Positions 26,510 to 35,098 are shown, numbered from the stretch's first letter. The stretch: DNA of 64,000 nucleotides from an uncultured Desulfuromusa sp. (GCF_963675815.1 NZ_OY776575.1:62001-126000); one strand, 5' to 3'. The notes: a model not told the origin generated them from the sequence alone. Translations and numbers: made by a program.

Positions 26510-28935
26510 AAGCTTCCGTAGCCAGCCTTTATCAGGCTGTTGAACTGCAACAGGAAATTCCTCCCTTATTAATTGGTGAGCGCTGTAATCCCAATGGTTC
26601 CAAAGCTTTTAAAGAAGCGTTGTTGGCTGAGGATTGGGATGCCTGCCTTAAAGTTGCTCTGGATCAGGAAGCACGCGGCGCTCAGGTTCTTGATCTTTGT
26701 GTTGCCTATGCCGGTCGAGATGAAGCAGCAGATATGTTGCAGCTGGCCAAACTGTTTGCCGGATCCTGCAAAGCTCCGTTGATGTTTGATTCAACCAGCC
26801 CGGATACCCTGGAGCAGGTGTTGCCGCTTTATCCTGGTCGAGCCATTATTAATTCGATCAACCTTGAAGATGGCGGAGCCAACCTGGATCGGATTTGTCG
26901 TTTGGCAAAAAAATATGGCGCAGCAGTTGTTGCTTTGACAATTAATCTGGAGGGGATGGCGCTCACCTGCGAAAAAAAACTGGCTGTGGCTAAGAACATT
27001 TATGCTCTGGCGGTTGATAAGCATGGTTTGAGGCCTCAAGATATCCTTTTTGATCTGCTCACATTCACGGTTGGTTCCGGTGATGAAACCATGCGTGATG
27101 CGGCAATTGAGACCCTGAAAGCCATCAAACTGGTCAAGGAAGAACTTCCGGGTGTTGGTTTTACTTTGGGAATCAGTAATATCAGTTTTGGTTTGCGGCC
27201 TGCTGCACGTAAAGTTCTGAATTCAATTTTTCTGCATGAAGCTGTAGACGCGGGATTGAATACCGCGATTGTTGATGCCGCTAAGGTCCTCCCCTATGCA
27301 AGTATCAGTGAAGAAGACCGTAAAGTTTGTTTTGATCTCTTGTTTAATCGGCATCCGGAAGCCTTGATGGATTTTATTGACCATTTTGAACAGGTGGTCG
27401 ATCAGGATGAAAATGATGAAAATGAATCGCTTAAATTCGAAGAACTTTTACATCAGAAAATTCTAAAAGGAGACAAGGAGGGGCTGGAAGATTTATTGAC
27501 GACCTTGCGGGGGCGCTGGCAGCCATTGGATATTATCAATAACCTGCTGGTGCCGGCAATGCGTGAAGTCGGTGAACTGTTTGGTCGTGGAGATCTGTTG
27601 TTGCCTTTTGTTCTGCAGTCCGCAGAAGCGATGAAGCAGAGTGTTGCTTTACTCGAACCTTACATGGAAAAACTTGAAGATGAAGGGAAAACATCCATAT
27701 TGCTGGCGACAGTTGCGGGTGATGTTCATGATATAGGCAAGAATCTGGTTGATATTATTCTCACGAATAATGGTTACAAAGTTCATAATATCGGGATCAA
27801 GGTTCCGGCAGAAGAGATTATTTCAAAGGCTAAAGAGCTACAGGTCGATGTGGTCGGGCTGTCTGGACTTTTGGTGAAGTCAGCTCTATTGATGAAAGAT
27901 AATCTTAATCAGTTTACAGCTGCTGGACTGAAGCAACCGGTATTACTCGGGGGGGCGGCATTAACGACAAAGTTTGTTGCTGTTGATTGTGTCCCTAGCT
28001 ACCATCAGCAAGTTATTTATTGCGCTGATGCCTTTGCCGGTTTGAAGGCGATTCGCGAATTTGAAGCAGGAAAACTGACATCCACGCAATGGGAAGAGAG
28101 CAGCGTCGCTAAAAATCGTCCCAGCCCGCAGCATGAAGTTTTAGATAGATCGTTCAACCCTCCATCCGTTCCTTTTGTCGGTCGTAAGCTGATGGCCGAT
28201 ATTAATGCTGAAACCATATTCAGTTATCTCAACGAAGCAGCTTTATTTAGAGGCCGCTGGGGATACCGCCGGGGGAAAATGTCAAAAGAAGAATATGCCG
28301 AGTTGAACGAAAAAACGGTGCTTCCATTGTTTAAACGTTTAAAGGAACAGTCTTTGGCCGAGGGTTGGTTGCAGCCGCAGGTGACCTATGGCTATTTTGA
28401 TTGTGCCAGTGACGGTGATCAATTGCTCGTTGACAGTGACTCCGGCACCAAGGTTTTCAGTTTCCCACGCCAGGTGAATGCTCCCGGTCTCTGTATCGCA
28501 GATTATTTTCGCACCGTCGAAGAAGGTGGAGACAAAGTTGGCTTTTTTGTGGTCACTATTGGCCCTCAATTGGCGTTAAAAACCCAAGACCTGTACGAAG
28601 CGGATAGTTATCATGATTATCTGATGTTGCATGGTCTTGGAGTTGAGTTAACGGATGCTCTGGCGGAATACTGGCATGAGCAGATGCGTATTGAAATGGG
28701 GATCCAACAGGAGCGTGGCAGTGTTGAAGCTTATGTCGCTCAAGGCTACCAAGGCTCGCGCTACGGGTTTGGTTATCCTTCCTGCCCGGATATGGGAGCA
28801 CATCAACCCTTGTTTGAGCTGTTGACGCCCGGAGAGATAGGAGTCAGTTTGACCGAATCTTATGAAATGGTTCCGGAAATGACGACCTCGGCGATTGTTG
28901 CACATCATCCACAGGCAAAATATTTTGCAGTATAA
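26506..28935 (+). CDS. metH: Cobalamin-dependent methionine synthase, folate/B12/activation modules
   Basis: An 809-residue protein with the MetH order minus the homocysteine domain: pterin-binding barrel (about 18-290, GERCNPNGSKAFKEALL), four-helix cap (about 325-395), cobalamin-binding domain with DVHDIGKN at 406-413 (His408 the lower axial ligand), and a C-terminal SAM-binding activation domain (about 560-800) containing RYGFGYPSCPD. Transfers methyl from methyltetrahydrofolate via methylcobalamin to homocysteine. The start at 26506 overlaps the previous stop and has GGGAGG upstream; a longer reading from 26422 lies inside the first gene. The reactivation domain implies it suffers cobalamin oxidation and is reductively repaired. 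Confidence 0.94.
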   Translation: MKASVASLYQAVELQQEIPPLLIGERCNPNGSKAFKEALLAEDWDACLKVALDQEARGAQVLDLCVAYAGRDEAADMLQLAKLFAGSCKAPLMFDSTSPDTLEQVLPLYPGRAIINSINLEDGGANLDRICRLAKKYGAAVVALTINLEGMALTCEKKLAVAKNIYALAVDKHGLRPQDILFDLLTFTVGSGDETMRDAAIETLKAIKLVKEELPGVGFTLGISNISFGLRPAARKVLNSIFLHEAVDAGLNTAIVDAAKVLPYASISEEDRKVCFDLLFNRHPEALMDFIDHFEQVVDQDENDENESLKFEELLHQKILKGDKEGLEDLLTTLRGRWQPLDIINNLLVPAMREVGELFGRGDLLLPFVLQSAEAMKQSVALLEPYMEKLEDEGKTSILLATVAGDVHDIGKNLVDIILTNNGYKVHNIGIKVPAEEIISKAKELQVDVVGLSGLLVKSALLMKDNLNQFTAAGLKQPVLLGGAALTTKFVAVDCVPSYHQQVIYCADAFAGLKAIREFEAGKLTSTQWEESSVAKNRPSPQHEVLDRSFNPPSVPFVGRKLMADINAETIFSYLNEAALFRGRWGYRRGKMSKEEYAELNEKTVLPLFKRLKEQSLAEGWLQPQVTYGYFDCASDGDQLLVDSDSGTKVFSFPRQVNAPGLCIADYFRTVEEGGDKVGFFVVTIGPQLALKTQDLYEADSYHDYLMLHGLGVELTDALAEYWHEQMRIEMGIQQERGSVEAYVAQGYQGSRYGFGYPSCPDMGAHQPLFELLTPGEIGVSLTESYEMVPEMTTSAIVAHHPQAKYFAV

Positions 28936-28969
28936 TTCTTTATACTCATAATATTGGAAAGGTTCAGTA

Positions 28970-29128
28970 ATGCGTTATATCTGCACTTGTTGCGGTTACA
29001 TCTATGACCCGGAAAAAGGCGATCAAATGAATAAGGTATCGCCGGGAGTTGAGTTTGAAGATTTGCCGGAGAGCTGGGTTTGCCCTCTTTGCTATGCCGA
29101 ACGCGATAAATTTGATCCTTTGGATTAA
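28970..29128 (+). CDS. Rubredoxin
   Basis: A 52-residue rubredoxin, an Fe(Cys)4 one-electron carrier. It reads MRYICTCCGYIYDPEKGD at the start and LPESWVCPLCYAERDKF later, giving the two Cys-x2-Cys pairs. The residue after the second pair is Tyr instead of the usual Gly (CPLCY versus CPxCG), a mild oddity. AAAGG precedes the start. It begins 34 bp after the metH module and is probably in that operon, where a low-potential electron carrier could serve cobalamin re-reduction (inference). Confidence 0.95.
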   Translation: MRYICTCCGYIYDPEKGDQMNKVSPGVEFEDLPESWVCPLCYAERDKFDPLD

Positions 29129-29147
29129 GATCATAAGGGCGAAATGA

Positions 29148-30398
29148 ATGAGTGCCTACGAAATGCAATCAGTTCCTGTTACCCTTGATAAGATGAAGAT
29201 GCTCTTCTGGCGTCTCGATTTATCAAAACGGTCCTTCACTAATCTCAACGAGTGCTCTCTGGGGGTTCTTGGCCTGGAAAATTACCGTTTCTTCAAAGAT
29301 CGTGGTTATCGGGAAAAAATGCTTAACCCTGATGATCGGGACCTTTTTGATCGTGCAATGACCAGTTTTAAAGAGCGCGTACCTGTGCGAGCTGTCTTTC
29401 GAATTGACTCAGATAACAGAACTTACTGGTTTAAACTGACAGGATGGCCGGCCAATGATCGACGTTATTACGAAGGGGCCGTCGAAGAGATTACAGAACA
29501 TATCGGCTGGCTTAAGAATACTTTTGCACATCAGGATAAACGGTTATTAAGTCTTGATAACGAAGATTATCCCGTCGCTCTATTTAAGGGCTCAGATTAT
29601 AAGTTTGTCAGTGGCAATCATCATTTTCAAAAATTACTCCAGCTTGATTCTTCTTCGGGTAAAAAATACAAGCTTGCAGAGCTTGTTATGGGAGACGTCA
29701 AAATTTCACAAGTTTTTGAGAGCTTATTGCTGGATCGTCAATTGACGATTGAGGTTTCACTGAATGCATTCAATCATCCCCAGATAAAGGCTTTGTGCCA
29801 TTTTTCATATTTTACCCATGAAGGTGAAGGCTATATCCGTTTGGCAGTCCTTGATCTGCTGAATAAAACGTCTCATATCGTTTCAAAAAAGAATAAACAA
29901 AAAGAAAATAGAAGGTTGGCAAAGGTATGTCAGGATCTCTCCCATTGCTCATCGATTGATGCGATGCTGGCTTGTATCTATGAGGCCAGAAGCTTGTTCC
30001 CCGGGATGGATGCCGTCATGTTTTCAGATATCTATGCTCGAAAAAACAAGGTTATCGTTTATTCAAGGGGGGAGGTGCTGGATCCTATCGAGCCTGGAAG
30101 TTCGTATCCGTATGCCGGGACGATCGCGGAAAACATTGAGAAAGAAAATCTTGAGTATTTGATCGTTGATGATACTCAGAGCAGTATTAAAGCCATAGAC
30201 TGGATGTTATTTGTACCAAAGGGGCTGTTGTCCTATGTGGCTAAAGCTCTTTATGTTCGTGGGGCGATGCGGACAGTTTTGATTCTCTGTTCGCAGAAAA
30301 AGAATATTTTTTCAGAAGATCAGATTGATGATGTAACCACCATTGCTAAAGCTTTTCATCAACAGTTAAAACAGATCCGGAAACAGTCTAAATCCTGA
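29148..30398 (+). CDS. PAS/GAF-type sensory protein without recognised output domain
   Basis: A 416-residue soluble protein. Residues about 15-125 have the PAS pattern (a LNPDDRDLFDRAM-like helix and a following strand region), a second PAS-like stretch lies near 140-230, and residues about 250-410 look like a GAF domain (LAKVCQDLSHCSSIDAMLAC, then MRTVLILCSQKKNIFSEDQ). No histidine kinase, GGDEF, HD or HTH follows, so it is probably an accessory sensor passing signals by protein contact. AAGGGCG precedes the start; a terminator follows. Assignment is by pattern only. Confidence 0.7.
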   Translation: MSAYEMQSVPVTLDKMKMLFWRLDLSKRSFTNLNECSLGVLGLENYRFFKDRGYREKMLNPDDRDLFDRAMTSFKERVPVRAVFRIDSDNRTYWFKLTGWPANDRRYYEGAVEEITEHIGWLKNTFAHQDKRLLSLDNEDYPVALFKGSDYKFVSGNHHFQKLLQLDSSSGKKYKLAELVMGDVKISQVFESLLLDRQLTIEVSLNAFNHPQIKALCHFSYFTHEGEGYIRLAVLDLLNKTSHIVSKKNKQKENRRLAKVCQDLSHCSSIDAMLACIYEARSLFPGMDAVMFSDIYARKNKVIVYSRGEVLDPIEPGSSYPYAGTIAENIEKENLEYLIVDDTQSSIKAIDWMLFVPKGLLSYVAKALYVRGAMRTVLILCSQKKNIFSEDQIDDVTTIAKAFHQQLKQIRKQSKS

Positions 30399-30422
30399 TT
30401 GACTCCATATATACTTTTGCTG

Positions 30423-30456
30423 AAGACCTGTGAACTGATTCACAGGTCTTTTTTTT
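30423..30456 (+). terminator. Intrinsic terminator
   Basis: A perfect 12-bp stem (arms 30423-30434 and 30439-30450) with a four-base loop and eight T residues (30449-30456). Separates the PAS/GAF gene from the GntR locus. Confidence 0.93.
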
Positions 30457-30504
30457 GGTTTTGTTTGCATTTTTAAGAAATTTATTGGTGACAATAATTG
30501 TCTT

Positions 30505-30521
30505 AATTGGTTGTACCAATT
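30505..30521. promoter_or_regulatory. Operator for GntR/FCD regulator (PdhR/LldR-type palindrome)
   Basis: AATTGGT-TGT-ACCAATT, a perfect palindrome with 7-base arms and 3-base spacer. This is the consensus bound by PdhR, LldR and GlcC of the same FadR/FCD class as the gene that follows. A lone half site AATTGGT recurs at 30608-30614. The 250-bp region around it is strongly AT-rich and carries no gene. Confidence 0.8.
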
Positions 30522-30607
30522 GATCATAAAAACGTTATCAAGAGTGATAAAAAATGCGAAAAATATAAATAAAAATAAAACACTATTTATAATTGCCTAT
30601 AAATATA

Positions 30608-30614
30608 AATTGGT
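30608..30614 (+). promoter_or_regulatory. Possible second GntR half-site near the promoter
   Basis: The half site AATTGGT stands 41 bases before the regulator's start codon, immediately before TATATAC and TATAAC stretches that could act as a -10 element. Only half the palindrome is conserved. Confidence 0.35.
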
Positions 30615-30654
30615 ATATACACTTTATAACGATGTTATGTTTATGGAGATAACA

Positions 30655-31332
30655 ATGTCAGTGACTGAAAAGGTTTTAGCTGAGATCGGCAAACTTCAAC
30701 TTGAGGTTGGTGACCGTCTACCGTCAGAACGCAATCTGGCCGAACGATGTGAGATCAGTCGATCCAGCGTAAGGAGCGCTTTGAAAGAGCTGCAGTCGCA
30801 GCGGGTTCTGGATGTTAAGCAGGGGAGTGGTTACTTCCTGGCTTCGGATTTTGCTCTAAAGCAGGCCTTGGGCGGACAGGATGTTGGTTGGTCGCTGCAA
30901 AAGGTGCAGCAGGTTTTTGAGGCACGAACTTTGGTCGCGGTCCATGCCATGGGGTTGGGCTCTCAGGCCATGACAGAATCGGCAATGCAGGAGTTGGAGG
31001 GCTGTCTTATTGATCTGGGAAAAGCGGTTATCAACGTTGATGTTCAGACTATGGATATTTTGCATAACCGCTTTATAAATATTGTACACGAATGCTGTTC
31101 TAATATTGAGTATATCCGCATGCTGAATGAGGTGAAGGTACCATCTCACTTTACTGTTTCTATTTTACGCATGGCAGAGGGTGATGAGAGAAACGCTTAT
31201 TTTTCTGAGCATGTGAATTTGTTCCAAGCTATTAAAAACAGAGACCATGGGATGGCCAGGGATGTCTGTGCACGAATTTATAATAAGTTATCAGTTCTGT
31301 TTGAAAAGTACGCATACACGGTATTTAGCTAA
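30655..31332 (+). CDS. FadR/FCD-type GntR transcriptional regulator
   Basis: A 225-residue DNA-binding repressor/activator. The N-terminal winged helix is canonical (LEVGDRLPSERNLAERC, then SRSSVRSALKELQSQ), followed by an all-helical FCD effector domain (about 85-225). Most FCD regulators sense small carboxylates. Start at 30655 chosen for GGAG six bases upstream; the upstream in-frame reading is low-complexity AT-rich leader that contains the operator. A perfect PdhR-type palindrome 130 bp upstream and an 81-bp gap to the next gene suggest it is first in, and autoregulates, the operon to 35073. Confidence 0.92.
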   Translation: MSVTEKVLAEIGKLQLEVGDRLPSERNLAERCEISRSSVRSALKELQSQRVLDVKQGSGYFLASDFALKQALGGQDVGWSLQKVQQVFEARTLVAVHAMGLGSQAMTESAMQELEGCLIDLGKAVINVDVQTMDILHNRFINIVHECCSNIEYIRMLNEVKVPSHFTVSILRMAEGDERNAYFSEHVNLFQAIKNRDHGMARDVCARIYNKLSVLFEKYAYTVFS

Positions 31333-31413
31333 GAAGAATGTCGTAATGCGATTTTTAGCTGTTTCGTAGCAATACGAGTCATGATTCATCAACCTATAGA
31401 GAAGGAGGAACAG

Positions 31414-32478
31414 ATGAAACGACGTAGTTTTCTAAAGGCCATGGGTGCTACTGCTGCTGGTGTCGGGGCAGCTGCCACAATCGGTGCTCCAAGTAAAGCA
31501 TTTGCTCGAGGAAAAGAAGATATCGGTGAATGTAAGAGCTTGAAAATCACCGTTTTGTCAGAAACAAGTTGGTTTGATAATGATCAGTTTAAAAAAGACA
31601 TTGTCGATAATGGTGGTGCCAGTACCAATCAATATGATGTTCCCTGGGATCCCAATAATGCCGGCGGTTATGCCACACTTCTGGAAATTGAGCAGTTGGA
31701 CGGTAGCGTGAATAAACTTTTGCTTGATACCGGATGGAGTAACGAGTGGATGGATTATGTTTTTGAGCGCCATGGGGTTGATAAGATGATAGCCAATAAA
31801 GAGATTGATACCATGGTTATCAGCCACTGGCACCTCGATCATTATTGGGGGATTGAATCCACTCTAAAACATAATGACAAGATAAAAATATATGGCCCTG
31901 AAACCATGTATCCAGAAGATGAGACCCTGCTTTATGGTGGCAAGAATGAGGCGAAGGGTTTGGTTATTAATAAGAATGATGTCCCCTTCAAGGGGGAGTT
32001 GGTGAAAACAAATCCCAAAGAGTTTTACAAGTTGTACCCAGGTGTGGCTATCAAGGAGTTTGATGTTCCTATCCTGCTGCGGGTGCGTGGTGAAAATGTC
32101 ATCTATGTCAACGTGAAAGGTAAGGGGATTGTCACCGTTACCGGTTGTTGTCACCCGGGATTGTTGACACTGTATTCAACCGCCAGACGTCAGATTAAAG
32201 GGGGAGAGAATATCTATGGCTGTTACGGTGGACTCCATATTTCCCTGTTCGAAAACTGGGATCCGAAAATGGATGATATTATCAAGGGTGCAAAAGCCTT
32301 TAATCCCAAGAAGATGGGTTGTAATCATTGTACGGGTTGGGTTTGGGCTGAAAATGCCGCGAAGGCAGGATTGCCGATAGTTAAAGGAACCGACACCTAT
32401 AAAACCTACCCGAGACAATCTGCCGTAGCCAAAGATACCAATGTTTTCCTGACCAACGGTGATACGGTCGTATTCTAA
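31414..32478 (+). CDS. Tat-exported metallo-beta-lactamase-fold protein (DHPMP synthase-like branch)
   Basis: A 354-residue MBL-fold protein. The N-terminus is a twin-arginine signal (MKRRSFLKAMGATAAG, cleavage near AFA-RG), so it folds in the cytoplasm before export. The metal motif is SHWHLDHYWG (about residue 142), and the later landmarks TGCCHPG, YGGLHIS and NHCTGW match the branch containing 7,8-dihydropterin-6-methyl-ribofuranosylaminobenzene-phosphate synthase, not the beta-lactamases. Substrate unknown. AAGGAGG precedes the start. It leads a group with a membrane protein, two soluble proteins and a cytochrome c, suggesting a periplasmic redox-linked pathway. Confidence 0.88.
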   Translation: MKRRSFLKAMGATAAGVGAAATIGAPSKAFARGKEDIGECKSLKITVLSETSWFDNDQFKKDIVDNGGASTNQYDVPWDPNNAGGYATLLEIEQLDGSVNKLLLDTGWSNEWMDYVFERHGVDKMIANKEIDTMVISHWHLDHYWGIESTLKHNDKIKIYGPETMYPEDETLLYGGKNEAKGLVINKNDVPFKGELVKTNPKEFYKLYPGVAIKEFDVPILLRVRGENVIYVNVKGKGIVTVTGCCHPGLLTLYSTARRQIKGGENIYGCYGGLHISLFENWDPKMDDIIKGAKAFNPKKMGCNHCTGWVWAENAAKAGLPIVKGTDTYKTYPRQSAVAKDTNVFLTNGDTVVF

Positions 32479-32488
32479 TTGTTGTTAT

Positions 32489-32520
32489 AGCGCAGCATTG
32501 ATTAAGGTGCTGCGCTTTAT
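32489..32520 (+). terminator. Intra-operon hairpin, possible attenuator
   Basis: AGCGCAGCA (32489-32497) pairs perfectly with TGCTGCGCT (32508-32516), followed by TTTATTTATT. The T-run is broken by A, so it may only partly terminate and so lower expression of the membrane protein relative to the MBL enzyme. Confidence 0.65.
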
Positions 32521-32548
32521 TTATTGACTGTTTTTGAGAGGTTACGAA

Positions 32549-33748
32549 ATGACTACAACAAAAAATAATTACCTCTTCGGCTTGGTTGCATTTGTCGTAA
32601 TGATCATTGCCAACTTCGTTCTTTGGAGGCTGTTTTTTGCCCCAAGTAACGGAGTGTTTAAACTGTTTACACCGATGTATGGGTTGTCTCTGGCGGCATT
32701 GTATTTTTATTCCATCATGTTGGTGGCGGATGTTTTCGGGTGGAAAAATGAAACGGGGAGTCTCGTTAAGGGTATTGCACCATTTATTTCCTCGATCATC
32801 ATTTTTTATGCTGTGTATTATCTATTCTTCTGGAAAGTGCTTGGAACTTACGGGATAACCTATTTCAGTCCACAAGCCCAGATTGCTACCGGTGGTACTG
32901 GCCTGGAAATGTGGAATGCGCGTGAAAACTCGTCTCTGGCCATTCTTTTTGTCATAACAGCCCTCATCTGGGTAACAATGATCTGGAACACAGGATTCGG
33001 GAATTCCCCTTGGGATGGTATGCAGAAAAGGGTCGTGGGGTTCAGCAAATTTTTTGCCACGGCATTTATCAGCACTATTTTTTATGCCATATTTTTCCAC
33101 CCGAATATCACCGCTCTGTTTCAGCCTAAGCAGATCTTTGCCGGTGTCCTACCCTGGTGGGATGGTATCGCAATGACCGCCAGTTCTTTCTACCACCTGG
33201 GTTGGATGTTTGCTGGATTATTCATTCTGATGTTTTTGAATGATTGCGTGGAAGGATATCCATTTAATTTTTTCCGCAGTGACGAAAAAACCGGATCCTG
33301 GATTGGTGCCATTGTCGCCTTAGTCATTGCTGTTGTGGGCGGGTATCTCCTTATGACTGTCGCTGAAATGGTGATGTCATATTACTGGTATGAGCCTTTT
33401 ACCGGTGGCAATTATACTGATGACCCACGTTTCCGGCATGTTCATACAGCAGAAATTGCAACATTTTTCATGCTTGCACTGATGATTGTAAAGGTTTTCT
33501 TTAATAATGTTTTTCAGCCTTCGAGTCTGTGGTTGGCGGCAATCGTGAGACTCGTTGTCGTCAGTGGTGTCGGAATGCTGATCTATTTCTTCTACTATTC
33601 TGAAATTCTGGGTCCTAAATTTGTTGATAGGGTTCCAGGTATTGGTAATCTCGATGACACCTCATTGTGTTGGACAATTATGTCAATGGCTTTGATTCTG
33701 GCATATGACAAATTTTTCAATGCATTTCCGATTCGGAAGTCTTTATGA
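32549..33748 (+). CDS. Ten-helix integral membrane protein of unknown function
   Basis: A 399-residue protein with about ten membrane helices (roughly residues 10-32, 44-68, 78-100, 135-153, 170-190, 213-238, 255-283, 300-320, 333-355, 372-392). I do not recognise the family. Histidines sit near helix ends (SFYHLGWM; RHVHTAEIATFF; FFHPNIT), which could bind haem or metal, but no known cytochrome b motif is complete. The loops are rich in aromatic residues. Start at ATG 32549 with GAGAGG upstream. Its stop overlaps the next gene by four bases (ATGA). Candidate transporter or membrane redox partner of the exported MBL protein. Confidence 0.85.
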   Translation: MTTTKNNYLFGLVAFVVMIIANFVLWRLFFAPSNGVFKLFTPMYGLSLAALYFYSIMLVADVFGWKNETGSLVKGIAPFISSIIIFYAVYYLFFWKVLGTYGITYFSPQAQIATGGTGLEMWNARENSSLAILFVITALIWVTMIWNTGFGNSPWDGMQKRVVGFSKFFATAFISTIFYAIFFHPNITALFQPKQIFAGVLPWWDGIAMTASSFYHLGWMFAGLFILMFLNDCVEGYPFNFFRSDEKTGSWIGAIVALVIAVVGGYLLMTVAEMVMSYYWYEPFTGGNYTDDPRFRHVHTAEIATFFMLALMIVKVFFNNVFQPSSLWLAAIVRLVVVSGVGMLIYFFYYSEILGPKFVDRVPGIGNLDDTSLCWTIMSMALILAYDKFFNAFPIRKSL

Positions 33749-34041
33749 AAAGGCGCGAATTTTTCAGAGAGGCCCTGGATGAATCAATCCGGGCAGCACA
33801 AAAAAGCTTTTTGAGCCTGCAGGAAACATTCACAGAGGTGAATGAATCTGTGCAGGATGCATTGAACGGAGACACTCCCGGAAAAGGTGAGTTTTTTGAT
33901 TCGTATGAAATGAGCTACTCTCTGACTTTAGCCTATCCGCGTGAGATGTTTGAGCAAATGGCAAGAGAACAAGGGCTGTCGTATGAAGGTGTAGAGACGA
34001 TTGAGATTGCAAATGAACTGTATAAAAGAGGTGTGATATGA
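33745..34041 (+). CDS. Small unknown protein of the MBL/cytochrome cluster
   Basis: A 98-residue soluble protein, not recognised. It begins MKRREFFREAL, which resembles the n-region of Tat substrates but has no hydrophobic segment after it, so it is not exported by itself. The middle is acidic and glycine-rich (about 45-55), and the C-terminal half is helical. Coupled by four-base overlaps to both neighbours, so it is almost certainly co-translated with them; an assembly or chaperone role is a guess. Confidence 0.75.
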   Translation: MKRREFFREALDESIRAAQKSFLSLQETFTEVNESVQDALNGDTPGKGEFFDSYEMSYSLTLAYPREMFEQMAREQGLSYEGVETIEIANELYKRGVI

Positions 34042-34766
34042 GCGGTATCGATGCTTATTCTGCAACCAGAAATTTGATTGAAAATACATTCAGTTACCTG
34101 ACCTGGCATGAAGATATTTGCGATCAGGTCGGGTTTAAAGGGATTAGTCAAGTCTGGATAGAAGATCCTGCCTGGTATTTCTGGCTGAATCATATTGAAG
34201 GGGCTTTTTTATTGCGCCTGCATGCAGATGAAAGCATGGGTGAGAACCACTACGTAAGCTTATCCCTGCACTATTTCCCAACGGCTGGCGAAAACGCCTA
34301 TCACAGTTTGAATGCCGTTGAAAAAAAGCTGATCAGTGATAGTACCGTTTTCGATTTCACGACCGGAACACCAAAATTCGAGGCTTATGATCAGTTTATC
34401 TCTTTATTCGTTGTTGCAGAGATTGGTTTCGTTATCGATGCTGACAATCATCTTCAGGTTTTACTCTACAGTTCTGAGCAAAAAGAAAATCACTCTTGTT
34501 ATGAATTCGTAGATTTATTAGTCAGTTCCTTAAACTTTCAATCAAAACAACACCATAATAAAGCATTTTCTTTTCGAAGCGGAATGGTCAATACCACGCT
34601 TTTAAGTTATTCCGGTTCCGCGTTGCAGCAGTTCAGGGATGAATTTAATTTAGATGCGGATCTTTTTGAGATCATCGTTCCTGATGCCAGACTTAACCGG
34701 TGGTTACGTGCCGCACATATGGATGCTGTTTGCTCAGTTAACGGGGCATGTAGCTGTAGCCATTAA
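34038..34766 (+). CDS. Unknown 242-residue protein with C-terminal cysteine cluster
   Basis: Not recognised. A soluble, aromatic-rich protein; the N-terminal part has several Trp/His residues (TWHEDICDQVGF, EDPAWYFWLNHIEG). The C-terminus ends CSVNGACSCSH, three cysteines and a histidine in eleven residues, a plausible metal, haem or persulfide site. No signal peptide. Overlaps the preceding gene by four bases; the cytochrome gene follows 13 bp later. Could be a maturation factor handling a cofactor for the exported components (inference). Confidence 0.75.
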   Translation: MSGIDAYSATRNLIENTFSYLTWHEDICDQVGFKGISQVWIEDPAWYFWLNHIEGAFLLRLHADESMGENHYVSLSLHYFPTAGENAYHSLNAVEKKLISDSTVFDFTTGTPKFEAYDQFISLFVVAEIGFVIDADNHLQVLLYSSEQKENHSCYEFVDLLVSSLNFQSKQHHNKAFSFRSGMVNTTLLSYSGSALQQFRDEFNLDADLFEIIVPDARLNRWLRAAHMDAVCSVNGACSCSH

Positions 34767-34779
34767 AAAGGAGGAAAGC

Positions 34780-35073
34780 ATGAAAAAGGTTTTCACTGGT
34801 TTGATCTGTATATTAATATTTTTTGTAGCCAGCAGTTACGCTGCTACCACTAAAGATCAAATGCACGGTTACGCGCTCAATAAAAAATATTGTGTCTCTT
34901 GCCATGATTCTGTTGCTGATCCGGAAAAAACCGGATTTACCAGAGATACATGGCATCTGATTATAAATATCATGCATGAAAACGGTCTTGAGACTTTGAC
35001 CACAGAAGAAAATGGTGCTCTGGTTGATTACTTCTTTATGATTCGCAAGGGGATGGAACGCGAGGCGGGTTAG
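34780..35073 (+). CDS. Small exported monohaem cytochrome c
   Basis: A 97-residue protein with a Sec signal peptide (about 1-21, cleaved after SSYA) and one haem-attachment motif CVSCH in the mature N-terminus (YCVSCHDSV). Several methionines follow (IIMHENG, FFMIRKGM), one of which may be the sixth ligand. The mature protein, about 75 residues, is class I-like in size. AAAGGAGG precedes the start. As last gene of the cluster it would carry electrons in the periplasm to or from the exported enzyme; direction is unknown. Confidence 0.9.
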   Translation: MKKVFTGLICILIFFVASSYAATTKDQMHGYALNKKYCVSCHDSVADPEKTGFTRDTWHLIINIMHENGLETLTTEENGALVDYFFMIRKGMEREAG

Positions 35074-35098
35074 ACAAATTAACCGGATAATGAAACGG

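Noticed and set aside
30511..30654. N-terminal extension of the GntR regulator
   Set aside because: AT-rich low-complexity sequence that contains the operator palindrome; GGAG precedes the later ATG.
31414..32478. Beta-lactamase or antibiotic resistance function of the MBL-fold protein
   Set aside because: Motifs GGLHIS and NHCTG place it in the dihydropterin-synthase-like branch; the cluster context is redox, not resistance.
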